Assembly (NCBI GenBank): GCA_018399375.1
Contig: JAGYOV010000002.1
Location: forward strand, 1-25,466
Length of the DNA: 25,466 nucleotides
DNA from: Dehalococcoidia bacterium
Lineage (GTDB): Bacteria; Chloroflexota; Dehalococcoidia; GIF9; AB-539-J10
Direction of reading: 5' to 3'
Under the pieces are notes generated by a model that was not told the origin of the DNA, did not search any database, and saw only the letters and a list, made by a program, of their open reading frames with translations. Below are positions 8,252 to 15,245 of the stretch, piece by piece. Every line of letters begins with the position of its first letter. Position 1 is the stretch's first letter. The translations under genes and the position numbers were made by a program.

Positions 8252-8285
8252 GACGGGCCAATTCGAGTGCTTGAATTAGCCCGTC
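8252..8285. terminator. Bidirectional Rho-independent terminator between exchanger and oadB
   Basis: A near-perfect inverted repeat has GACGGGC-C-AATTC (8252-8264) pairing with GAATT-A-GCCCGTC (8273-8285) across an 8-base loop, with one C/A mismatch. It begins directly after the exchanger stop codon. The plus side is followed by CTTTG. The minus side is followed by TTATCTCTTTTTC, so termination is best supported for the oadB transcript and plausible for both. Confidence 0.8.
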
Positions 8286-8298
8286 CTTTGATTAAGGA

Positions 8299-9483
8299 TT
8301 AAAGACCTGAGGCTATGGCTAGAAATACTCCTGCTGCTGTAGCTGTGCCAATTACACCTGCAGCATTTGGCCCCATGGCATGCATCAGGAGAAAGTTCTT
8401 GGGATTGGCCTGTTGCCCCAGTCGCTGTACCACTCTGGATGCCATAGGCACTGCTGAAACGCCGGCGGCTCCTATCATAGGATTTATCTTGGGCCTCAAG
8501 AAAAGGTTCATTATCTTCGCGAGTAGTACTCCACCCATGGTGGCAAAGGCAAAGGCAATTATGCCCAGACCGAAGACCATCAGTGGTCCAGGCAGCAGGA
8601 ATGAAGTAGCTGATACGTAAGCGCCCACGCAAACCCCCAGAAAGACGGTGGCTATATCTATGAAGGCCCCCGACATAGTCGTGCCCAGCCTATCGGTCAC
8701 GCCACTTATGCGCAGGAGGTTCCCCATCATGAAACAACCTATAATTGGCAGCGCATCGGGGACGATAAGACCAACGACGATCATGGTGAGAAGGGCGAAA
8801 ACTATTTGCTCTGTTCGGGAGACTGGTCTCAGCTGTGGCTTCATGTATCTCTGTCGCTCTTCTTTGGTGGTTATTGCTCGGATTATTGGAGGCTGGATTA
8901 GGGGAACCATAGCCATGTAAGTGTAAGCAGATATGGCGGTGGCGCCAAGAAGCCATGGTGACAGCTTTGTAGTAAGGTAAACTGTAGTGGGGCCGTCAGC
9001 ACCTCCTATGATACCTATGCTGCAAGCTTCAGGTATATTGAATCCAAGTGCTAGCGCTATGAAGAAGGCTATGTAGACCCCTACCTGGGCTGCTGCTCCC
9101 AGCAGGAAATAGATGGGTCTTGCAATGAGCGGGCTGAAGTCCGTCATCGCTCCTATGCCGATGAACATGAATAGTGGAATTAGCTCCCATCCAAATCCGT
9201 ATTGGAATATTCTGGAGAGAAAACCAGTGGGATAACCGCCCTGCTCCATGAGCGATGGCCAGGTTGGTGGTAGATAATCCAACATAGTCCCATCTGGCAT
9301 CATGAATCCCATGACGTTATATCCCAGGGGTATATTAACGAAAATGATGCCAAAGCTTATGGGTACCAGTAAAAGGGGTTCCCATTTTTTGGCTATGCCC
9401 AGATACAATAAGACGCCCGCAAAGAAAAACATTACCAGGCGTCCCCAGCTAAGATATTCAAATCCCATTTCTATGCCGAACAT
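8299..9483 (-). CDS. oadB: Sodium-translocating decarboxylase beta subunit (OadB/GcdB/MmdB family)
   Basis: This is the membrane subunit of biotin-dependent sodium-pumping decarboxylases. It couples decarboxylation of carboxybiotin to Na+ export. It has 394 residues and is highly hydrophobic. The diagnostic SIGIIGGADGPTTVYL motif lies at about 155-170; its aspartate (Asp163) corresponds to the essential Asp203 of the Klebsiella oxaloacetate decarboxylase beta subunit. The C-terminal half shows GNLLRISGVTDRL and the MHAMGPNAAGVIGTA ending typical of the family. ATG at 9483 follows a GGAGG site. It lies 43 bases after the small gamma-like gene. No alpha (carboxyltransferase) or biotin carrier gene lies in this window, so the substrate (oxaloacetate, methylmalonyl-CoA or glutaconyl-CoA) cannot be inferred here. 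Confidence 0.95.
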   Translation of the reverse strand: MFGIEMGFEYLSWGRLVMFFFAGVLLYLGIAKKWEPLLLVPISFGIIFVNIPLGYNVMGFMMPDGTMLDYLPPTWPSLMEQGGYPTGFLSRIFQYGFGWELIPLFMFIGIGAMTDFSPLIARPIYFLLGAAAQVGVYIAFFIALALGFNIPEACSIGIIGGADGPTTVYLTTKLSPWLLGATAISAYTYMAMVPLIQPPIIRAITTKEERQRYMKPQLRPVSRTEQIVFALLTMIVVGLIVPDALPIIGCFMMGNLLRISGVTDRLGTTMSGAFIDIATVFLGVCVGAYVSATSFLLPGPLMVFGLGIIAFAFATMGGVLLAKIMNLFLRPKINPMIGAAGVSAVPMASRVVQRLGQQANPKNFLLMHAMGPNAAGVIGTATAAGVFLAIASGL

Positions 9484-9526
9484 ACTTGTCCTCCAATCTG
9501 TTTTAGCATTAAATAAGAAGCTGCTG

Positions 9527-9703
9527 TTACTTTACGTCGGACTTCTCAGCCTTGGATGCCGGTACCGTTTCAGTTCTGCTTTTCTTTGCCCTCTGTGATA
9601 CAAATCCTATCAACCACGTCATTACAGCGAGAATAACCAGTACGGCAAACACGGTGCCAAATCCTTTTCCCGCCAGCGCTCCTGCTGCTCCCCAATCTAT
9701 CAT
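9527..9703 (-). CDS. OadG-like gamma subunit of a sodium-pumping decarboxylase (58 aa)
   Basis: This is a 58-residue protein with one transmembrane segment (about 14-35, GFGTVFAVLVILAVMTWLIG) and a hydrophilic lysine-rich cytoplasmic tail (AKKSRTE...SDVK). This is the architecture of OadG gamma subunits, which anchor and assemble the alpha and beta subunits. It begins MIDWGAAGALAG with ATG at 9703. A GGAGGAGA ribosome site lies about 7-8 bases upstream, and the gene is followed 43 bases later by oadB. Size, topology and position together support the assignment. Sequence conservation of OadG is weak, so the call rests largely on context. The family's zinc-binding histidine tail is not evident. 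Confidence 0.75.
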   Translation of the reverse strand: MIDWGAAGALAGKGFGTVFAVLVILAVMTWLIGFVSQRAKKSRTETVPASKAEKSDVK

Positions 9704-9742
9704 GGTCTAATCTCCTCCCTTAGCTTTCATTTTTGAGGAATA

Positions 9743-9751
9743 AGTATATCA
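9743..9751 (-). promoter_or_regulatory. Candidate extended -10 promoter of oadG-oadB
   Basis: The minus strand reads TGATATACT, an extended -10 (TGN plus TATACT), about 40 bases before the oadG ATG. No convincing -35 hexamer lies 16-18 bases upstream, as is usual for extended -10 promoters. It falls in the 185-base divergent space shared with the ferredoxin oxidoreductase operon. Confidence 0.45.
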
Positions 9752-9831
9752 TAGTCTATCTGTCATGTTGTTTAACTTCGGTATGGTCTTTTTTATGGAT
9801 TATATGATTTGTGTTGCGTTATATTTCTTTG

Positions 9832-9840
9832 TGATATAAA
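9832..9840 (+). promoter_or_regulatory. Candidate extended -10 promoter of the 2-oxoacid:ferredoxin oxidoreductase operon
   Basis: The plus strand reads TGATATAAA, an extended -10, about 48 bases before the ferredoxin subunit ATG. A TTGCGT lies only 15 bases upstream of TATAAA, so a -35 contribution is doubtful. No other gene start lies between it and the operon. Confidence 0.4.
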
Positions 9841-9888
9841 ATGCCTCAGGTGTTTTTATTGTAGCAGGGAATATAGTGGGAAAGGGAT

Positions 9889-10125
9889 ATGGTGAAACCT
9901 GAAGTTGTTATTGACGAAGAGCAGTGCCAGGGTTGTGGTTATTGCGTGATTTTCTGCCCGCGGAAGTGCCTTTCAATTACCGGAGATAAATTTAGCCCGG
10001 AGGGGTATTTGTTGCCCTCTTTTGTTAGTCCCGATAGTTGCAATACCTGTGGTCTCTGTACTTTGCTCTGTCCACGATCTGCCATTGAAGTATATCTGAA
10101 TTTTGACGGCGAGGCACAGGCATGA
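9889..10125 (+). CDS. 2-oxoacid:ferredoxin oxidoreductase delta subunit, 2x[4Fe-4S] ferredoxin
   Basis: This is a 78-residue polyferredoxin that passes electrons from the TPP-bound 2-oxoacid intermediate to soluble ferredoxin. It carries two CxxCxxCxxxCP clusters: Cys13, 16, 19 and 23, and Cys51, 54, 57 and 61. Each set is followed by proline and places four cysteines on two [4Fe-4S] clusters in the bacterial ferredoxin pattern. It starts at ATG 9889 after an AAAGGGA ribosome site. It is first in an operon with the alpha, beta and gamma subunit genes, 29 bases before the alpha start. This delta-alpha-beta-gamma order is that of Kor/Vor-type oxidoreductases. Confidence 0.92.
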   Translation: MVKPEVVIDEEQCQGCGYCVIFCPRKCLSITGDKFSPEGYLLPSFVSPDSCNTCGLCTLLCPRSAIEVYLNFDGEAQA

Positions 10126-10154
10126 GGCAATTTTTTAGCTGAGGAGTTTAAGAC

Positions 10155-11246
10155 GTGGGCGAGAGAATGTTTATTGAAGGCAACGTAGCAATTGGGTGTG
10201 GGGCGGGTACTGCTGATTGTAAAGCTTTTTTTGGTTATCCCATAACTCCCCAGAACGAGGTGACTGAGTGGTTTGCTCGGGAGTTTCCCAGAATGGGGAG
10301 GGTATTTGTGCAAAGCCAGAGCGAGCTGGGTTCCATAAATATGCTTTATGGCGCTGCGGCTACGGGATTGAGGGCCATGACATCGAGTTCAAGCCCTGGT
10401 TGGTCTCTAATGCAGGAGACCGTCTCAGACCTGGCCAACGCAGAGCTTCCCTGTGTTATCGTGAACGTACAGAGAGGAGGGCCTGGTGGTGGGCCTATCA
10501 GGCATGCTCAGCAGGACTATTTTCAGTGCACTCGGGGTGGAGGGCATGGCGATTACAGGAATATTGTGCTCGTGCCAGCCTCTTCCCAGGAGTGTTGTGA
10601 CCTAACGCAACTTGCCTTTTATCTGGCAGATAAATACCGCAATCCGGTAATAGTCATGTCGGACGCTATAATAGGCCGCCTGAGAGAGACGGTTGAAGTT
10701 GAGAAAAAGGAATTTGGTCCTCTTCCCGATAAGGATTGGGGAGTGAGTGGTAAGGGGCAACACGGGGATGGCAAGCGACGCGTCGTTGATCACTCGGGAG
10801 ATTTATTTGGTCGCTATGCCAGCTATCATGATCTCTTGTATAGCCTGAACGAGAAAATAAAGAGGATGCAGTCGGACGAGTTGCGCTATGAGGAGTACAA
10901 AACTGAAGATGCTGAGTTGATCCTGGTAGCTTACGGCTATTCTGCCAGGGTAGCCAAGGAAGCTGTTAATCTATCTCGCAACGAAGGCATTAGGGCGGGA
11001 TTGCTCCGGTTAATAACTGCTTGGCCTTTTCCTTATGAGGTGATCAAGCAGAAAGCTTCCCTCGGGAGCGATTTTCTGGCAGTAGAGGATTCTCTGGGCC
11101 AGATGGTTGAAGATGTCAAAATAGCGGTAGAAGGGAAGAGCAACGTTGGCTTGGTGAGCATACTGGATCGGCATTTGCCTACTGATGGAGGTATGATTCT
11201 CCCTGATAGAGTGCTGGCCAGGATAAAGGAGATGCATCGCGTATAG
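10155..11246 (+). CDS. 2-oxoacid:ferredoxin oxidoreductase alpha subunit (VorB/KorA type)
   Basis: This subunit carries the pyrimidine-binding and transketolase C-like domains of the enzyme. The enzyme oxidatively decarboxylates a 2-oxoacid to the acyl-CoA while reducing ferredoxin. The 363-residue product begins ERMFIEGNVAIGCGAGTADC and contains FGYPITPQNEV and QSQSELGSINMLYGAA. It also has the MTSSSSPGWSLMQE and GGGHGDYRNIVLVPAS motifs. The C-terminal third (ELILVAYGYSARVAKEAV ... GLLRLITAWPFPYEVI) is the transketolase C-terminal fold. The overall pattern is closest to what I recall of proteins annotated VorB (3-methyl-2-oxobutanoate), but 2-oxoglutarate is equally possible. The start is GTG at 10155 with GAGGAG 8 bases before it. 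Confidence 0.9.
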   Translation: MGERMFIEGNVAIGCGAGTADCKAFFGYPITPQNEVTEWFAREFPRMGRVFVQSQSELGSINMLYGAAATGLRAMTSSSSPGWSLMQETVSDLANAELPCVIVNVQRGGPGGGPIRHAQQDYFQCTRGGGHGDYRNIVLVPASSQECCDLTQLAFYLADKYRNPVIVMSDAIIGRLRETVEVEKKEFGPLPDKDWGVSGKGQHGDGKRRVVDHSGDLFGRYASYHDLLYSLNEKIKRMQSDELRYEEYKTEDAELILVAYGYSARVAKEAVNLSRNEGIRAGLLRLITAWPFPYEVIKQKASLGSDFLAVEDSLGQMVEDVKIAVEGKSNVGLVSILDRHLPTDGGMILPDRVLARIKEMHRV

Positions 11247-11296
11247 GGGTTTTGGGGGTTGTTTTATAGCTGTAAGATAAAAGAAGGTTTAGAGAG

Positions 11297-12055
11297 TTGA
11301 ATAGAGAAAGAGTAGCGGGTAAGCCGCGTTTGATGGTGCCACAGACAGCGGGCTTTGTTTATTGTCCTGGTTGTCATGAGCCTCTTGTGGCCAGAGCTAT
11401 TGCTGAAGCTCTGGAAGATCTTGGAATGGGAGATAATGCTGTAGGTGTGTTCGATATAGGATGCAGCTCATTTTTGCTGGGCATAATGGATATAGATAGC
11501 GTAATAGGGCCTCATGGTCGCCCACCTGATATAGCTACGGCAGTCAAGCGCATTTATCCGAGCAACATCGTTTTTACTGTGCAGGGCGATGGTGGCCTGC
11601 TGTCCATTGGAGCTGATCCTTTAATGGGGGTATTGGCTCGTGCCGAGAAAATTACCATTGTCATGATTAACAATGCTGTCTATGGAACTACTGGTGGCCA
11701 GATGGCGCCTACCAGTCTTGCGGGGCAGGAAACCAGTACTACTCCTGGTGGTAGAGATGCCAGCAAGCATGGTTTCCCTGTGCATGCTGCTGAGATGATA
11801 GCGACCTTTAAGAGTACTGCTTATTCTGTAAGGTGTGCTGTTAATAATCCATATAATTATGAGCAAACTCGGGAGTGTTTGAGAACTGCTTTCACCAAGC
11901 AGATGGATGGAGTAGGGTTTAGCTTTGTTGAAGTTCTGTCTGCCTGCCCGTCCAACTGGCATATGTCGCCGGCAGCTTCTCTCAGGTGGATAGAAGAGAG
12001 CTTGATGCCAGAATTCCCACTCGGTGAATTCAAAAATGTTGATAAGATGGAGTAA
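11297..12055 (+). CDS. 2-oxoacid:ferredoxin oxidoreductase beta subunit, TPP-binding
   Basis: This subunit binds the thiamine diphosphate pyrophosphate/Mg2+ of the oxidoreductase (252 residues). It shows YCPGCHEPL near residue 22 and DIGCSSFL near 53. The TPP motif is GDGGLLSIGADPLMG (97-111) with NNAVYGTTGGQ (125-135) closing the metal site. The start is TTG at 11297, with an AGAAGG about 9 bases upstream. ATG at 11333 (residue 13) is an alternative, but its upstream sequence is a poor ribosome site. The gene lies 50 bases after the alpha subunit. Family members of this size lack their own FeS cluster, so electrons leave through the delta ferredoxin subunit. Confidence 0.92.
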   Translation: MNRERVAGKPRLMVPQTAGFVYCPGCHEPLVARAIAEALEDLGMGDNAVGVFDIGCSSFLLGIMDIDSVIGPHGRPPDIATAVKRIYPSNIVFTVQGDGGLLSIGADPLMGVLARAEKITIVMINNAVYGTTGGQMAPTSLAGQETSTTPGGRDASKHGFPVHAAEMIATFKSTAYSVRCAVNNPYNYEQTRECLRTAFTKQMDGVGFSFVEVLSACPSNWHMSPAASLRWIEESLMPEFPLGEFKNVDKME

Positions 12056-12080
12056 AGGTTTGTTTTGCGGGTAGGATCAC

Positions 12081-12647
12081 ATGGAAAAGATAAGATCTGA
12101 AAGGGGAGAAGTAATAATAACCGGTCTTGGTGGTGCTGGTGTACTTACCACGGGCACATTGCTGGCAGAGGCGGCGGTAGAGCGTTATAAGAACGTCACC
12201 TGGTTCCCATCATATGCTATCTCCAAACGCGGTGGATTTACTGAATGCTCTGTAGTTTTTTCCAATGACGAAATCGCTTCTCCATTGCTATCTCAAGCTG
12301 AAGGAGTGATCGTTGCTGAAGCGGCTCAGTTTGACGATTTTGAGAAGAGAGTTTGTTCTGGGGGCACTATGGTGGTTGAGCGGGCAGGGTTGCAGGCGAA
12401 GCAGACGAGAGATGATATTACGGTAGTTGAGGTTCCCGCCATCGAGACGGCGATCAATAGCAGTGGCACTAGTAAAGGGGCCAATCTCATCTTGCTTGGG
12501 GCTTTCCTGAATTTAACGGGGATGCTCCCCATGGAGCTCATTGAGAAGCAGATAGAAAAAGCCTTCTCTGGCAAAGAAAAGGTGTTGAGAAGCAATTTGA
12601 AGTCACTTACAGATGGTTGGGACTTTATTGATAACTCCAAACGTTAG
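12081..12647 (+). CDS. 2-oxoacid:ferredoxin oxidoreductase gamma subunit
   Basis: This is the 188-residue gamma subunit of the same enzyme, the pyruvate ferredoxin oxidoreductase catalytic domain III family, which contributes to CoA binding and assembly. The N-terminal ITGLGGAGVLTTGTLLAEAA (13-32) is the typical glycine-rich opening. The VTWFPSYAISKRGGFTECSVVFS segment is the conserved (P)SYG..xRGG..... region of the family. It starts at ATG 12081 with AGGA shortly upstream, 25 bases after the beta gene. It is the last gene of the operon, and no clear terminator is visible before the convergent ychF end. Confidence 0.92.
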   Translation: MEKIRSERGEVIITGLGGAGVLTTGTLLAEAAVERYKNVTWFPSYAISKRGGFTECSVVFSNDEIASPLLSQAEGVIVAEAAQFDDFEKRVCSGGTMVVERAGLQAKQTRDDITVVEVPAIETAINSSGTSKGANLILLGAFLNLTGMLPMELIEKQIEKAFSGKEKVLRSNLKSLTDGWDFIDNSKR

Positions 12648-12801
12648 ATAGTCCAACGAGACGCACAGAGTAAGTGTGGGCAGCTATAGCGCTCCAAAAA
12701 GGTGGTGTGGTCTGGGTTATGTTGTGCTCAGTTCTTAGCTCTCATCTTCAGAATTGTAATAGATATAATTGCAGTGGCCTTATCCTTGTTATCCCAAAGC
12801 A

Positions 12802-13893
12802 TCAGATATTGAACAGGAAGTTGATGACATCTCCATCCTGGACAATGTAATCTTTGCCTTCCATTCTTAGCAGGCCTTTCTTTCGCGCTTCGGTTAGATT
12901 GCCGCATTGCTCCAGATCAGGGAAACTAATTACCTCTGCCCGAATGAAGCCTCTTTCTATATCAGAGTGAATTTTGCCTGCTGCCTTTGGGGCAATAATT
13001 CCTCGAGAAATGGTCCATGCTTTTGTCTCGTCAGATCCGGTAGTGAAGAAAGAGATAAGACCCAGTAAATGGTAGGAGAGTTCAATAACTTTATTGAGTG
13101 CTGGTGATGTCAGCCCCATGGACCGGCGAAATTCACCTGCTTCAGGTTCACTGAGTTGTGCCAGCTCCATCTCGAGTTTGCCACAAATAGCTATAACAGC
13201 AAATTGCGGATAAAGAGCCTTTAACTCATTTGCCATATCGGAGGCTTGTTCTATTTGTTCTTCACCTATATTCAACACCAGCAGCATAGGTTTGGCCGTG
13301 AGGAACTGGTAATTGGAAAGGGCTTTGATTTCTTCGGCATTCAGATCCTGTTGCCAGATGGGATTTTCGCTTTCCAGGTTTGATTTGATCTTTTGCAGCA
13401 ATGCTTGTTCTTTGATGTACAAATTGCGCTCTGATGCTCTGGCTCCTTTGAGGTTTTTGTCCAGCTTCTGCAGTTTCCTTTCAATTATGGCCAAATCGGA
13501 AAGTGCCATCTCCAGGTACATAGTGGCTACGTCTCTCTTGAAGTCTATTTTCCCTTGAGGATGCGGTAGGTTCTCGTCTTCAAAGGACCTGACCACTTCA
13601 ATTAAGGCATCAGCAGTGGAGAGATAGTTCTGTAGTTCCCCTTTTATTTCCTCCTGTTCATTGATGTTTTTGAGAGAACCAGCTATGTCAACATAGTTTA
13701 CCTCTGCGGCGGTAGTTTTTCTGGGTCTGGAAATATTTGCCAGAACTGATAGCCTGCTATCAGGAACTTTAGCTATACCTATATTGGATTTGAGGGAGGA
13801 AGAATAAGGGCTTACTTCGGCCTCGCCCTGAGTTAATGCATTGAAGATAGTTGTCTTCCCACTCTTTGGCAATCCAATTATAGCGATTTTCAT
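12802..13893 (-). CDS. ychF: YchF-type GTPase/ATPase with TGS domain
   Basis: This is an Obg-related P-loop NTPase of 363 residues. YchF/OLA1 proteins bind ATP, associate with ribosomes and influence stress responses. The P-loop is GLPKSGKTT (7-15). A DIAG motif at 69-72 is the G3 element, and VLNIGE is the presumed G4 region. The segment FEDENLPHPQGKIDFKRD and the following helical pair are YchF-specific. The C-terminal ~85 residues (GLISFFTTGSDETKAWTISRG ... DGDVINFLFNI) form the TGS domain. After DIAG the usual glycine-rich GLVxGASxGxGLGN segment is replaced by SLKNINEQEEIKGELQN, so switch II is atypical. No Shine-Dalgarno precedes the ATG, and an extended -10 lies only 6 bases upstream. 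It is divergent from holA. Confidence 0.88.
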   Translation of the reverse strand: MKIAIIGLPKSGKTTIFNALTQGEAEVSPYSSSLKSNIGIAKVPDSRLSVLANISRPRKTTAAEVNYVDIAGSLKNINEQEEIKGELQNYLSTADALIEVVRSFEDENLPHPQGKIDFKRDVATMYLEMALSDLAIIERKLQKLDKNLKGARASERNLYIKEQALLQKIKSNLESENPIWQQDLNAEEIKALSNYQFLTAKPMLLVLNIGEEQIEQASDMANELKALYPQFAVIAICGKLEMELAQLSEPEAGEFRRSMGLTSPALNKVIELSYHLLGLISFFTTGSDETKAWTISRGIIAPKAAGKIHSDIERGFIRAEVISFPDLEQCGNLTEARKKGLLRMEGKDYIVQDGDVINFLFNI

Positions 13894-13899
13894 ATCGGT

Positions 13900-13908
13900 A
13901 TACTAGCA
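13900..13908 (-). promoter_or_regulatory. Extended -10 promoter of ychF, probably giving a leaderless mRNA
   Basis: The minus strand reads TGCTAGTAT, an extended -10, separated by 6 bases (ACCGAT) from the ychF ATG. Transcription starting 6-8 bases after the -10 would begin at or next to the A of the start codon. No ribosome binding site is present, which fits a leaderless transcript. Confidence 0.5.
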
Positions 13909-13968
13909 TATTTGTCCTCATGCTCTCCTGCTGCCATAGTCACGAGCTATGATAAAATACAGGAAAGT

Positions 13969-14991
13969 ATGTTACATATTCTTTATGGCGAGGACAGTTT
14001 TTCCATTAACCAGGCAGTGGAACAAATTAAGTCAAATCTAGGTGACATGGAAATGCTGGCAATTAATACCTCCAGATTGAGTGGAGATCGTTTAAGTTTG
14101 GCTGAACTTAAAAATAACTGCAGTGCTGCTCCCTTCTTGTCCAGTCACCGTCTAGTCATTGTCGAAGGTTTGCTCGAGCGTTTCGATCCGGCGAAGAAAG
14201 AGACTCGGGCAGACAAGGATTCCAGGAAGGGAACTCCCAGGTCGCGAAGTGCTCTCGGTGATTGGAAGGCATTCTCCTCTTATGTGTCGCAGATGCCAAC
14301 GAGTACAGAATTGGTACTTGTTGACAGTGCAATAAAAAGCAACAATACACTGCTGCATGATCTTTTGCCTCTGGCTAATATGAAGCGATTTCCTCTGTTG
14401 AAAGGAGATAGTTTGAAAGGATGGATTCGGCAAAGCGTGAAAGACGCAGGAGGCAAAATTAGCCCGCGGGCAGTGAGTTTGCTTGCTGATCTCGTGGGAG
14501 GTGATTTGTGGATAATGCAAAGTGAGATAGAGAAATTGCTCCTATATAGACAAGAGCGCGCTATCAACGAGGAGGATGTTGGGCAACTGGTCAGCTATGC
14601 TCGCGAGGCCAGTATCTTTGCTCTGGTAGATGCAATAGTCGAAGGGCGTCTTGAAACAGCCCAGAAAGTGCTTCATCAACTATATTTGGCAGGAGATTCA
14701 TCAACGCATATTCTATTTATGATAACGAGACAATATCGCTTGATAGCGTTGGCAAAGGATTTGCCGCCAGGATTATCTTCCGCCCAGGTTCAGCGCAATT
14801 TGGGGTTATCGCCGGGTTATGCTATGGATAAGGCCATATCTCAGGCGCGAAGATATAGCCTCCAGGGAGTTAAGGATGCGTATGATAAGCTTTTGGAAAC
14901 TGATTTATCTATTAAAACTGGCAAATATGGTGGTGATGATCAACTGGCTCTTGAATTTCTGGTGACAGAGCTATGCTCTCCGGCGATTTAA
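13969..14991 (+). CDS. holA: DNA polymerase III delta subunit
   Basis: The clamp-loader delta subunit opens the beta sliding clamp during replication. The product has 340 residues from ATG 13969 (MLHILYGEDSFSINQAVEQI), the usual LYGxDxF opening. LAELKNNCSAAPFLSSHRLVIVEG and STELVLVD follow. The KGDSLKGWIRQSVKDAG region precedes the domain II/III segment (LVGGDLWIMQSEIEKLLLYR, then SIFALVDAIVEG). An upstream in-frame TTG at 13912 would add 19 unrelated residues and has no ribosome site, so the ATG preceded by AGGA is preferred. A charged stretch near 70-90 (KKETRADKDSRKGTPRSRS) looks like a linker insertion. The gene is divergent from ychF across 75 bases. Confidence 0.92.
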   Translation: MLHILYGEDSFSINQAVEQIKSNLGDMEMLAINTSRLSGDRLSLAELKNNCSAAPFLSSHRLVIVEGLLERFDPAKKETRADKDSRKGTPRSRSALGDWKAFSSYVSQMPTSTELVLVDSAIKSNNTLLHDLLPLANMKRFPLLKGDSLKGWIRQSVKDAGGKISPRAVSLLADLVGGDLWIMQSEIEKLLLYRQERAINEEDVGQLVSYAREASIFALVDAIVEGRLETAQKVLHQLYLAGDSSTHILFMITRQYRLIALAKDLPPGLSSAQVQRNLGLSPGYAMDKAISQARRYSLQGVKDAYDKLLETDLSIKTGKYGGDDQLALEFLVTELCSPAI

Positions 14992-15245
14992 TGCGGTTTA
15001 CTGTTCCTCCAATAATGAGATAGAAAATGGCGCTTTTTCCCGCATTCTATACAGAGTATGAAAATATGGTGTTGGGTTACAAAGGAGGCTGCCAGCGGTC
15101 TTTTGCTCCGTAATATGGTTTGTGCTAGCATAAGTTTTGCCGGGCGCTAGACATTTGCTGCATTTGCTGTAGGGGAAAGTTGCTCTCCAGTCAATTTTTG
15201 TTTTTGTTTGGCAAGCAGAGGCGATGCGTATAATCGATAATTGCC
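14992..15245 (+). other. Intergenic region between holA and alaS, with hairpins and a T-tract
   Basis: No protein gene is evident in these 254 bases. They hold a bulged 8-bp stem (TGTGCTAGC with GCTAGACA, about 15120-15153) and a 9-base tandem repeat (CATTTGCTG twice, 15152-15169). A weak 5-bp hairpin with a TTTTTGTTTTTG tail (15172-15206) could be a terminator for holA. The alaS -10 follows at 15229-15234. No T-box antiterminator or other known leader motif was recognised. Confidence 0.5.
15208..15234 (+). promoter_or_regulatory. Promoter of alaS and the downstream aro operon
   Basis: A perfect TATAAT (15229-15234) lies 11 bases before the alaS ATG, with TTGGCA (15208-15213) upstream at a short spacing of 15. 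Transcription would begin near 15241, leaving a leader of about 5 bases or none. The stretch before the ATG (GATAATTGCC) contains no Shine-Dalgarno. Confidence 0.5.

Noticed and set aside
13912..13968. Upstream TTG start for holA adding 19 residues
   Set aside because: No ribosome site, and the added residues are not part of the family N-terminus; ATG 13969 has AGGA and begins the expected MLHILYGED.
14992..15245. T-box riboswitch upstream of alaS
   Set aside because: No TGG-ACC antiterminator core or specifier stem was seen, and the alaS promoter lies downstream of the region.
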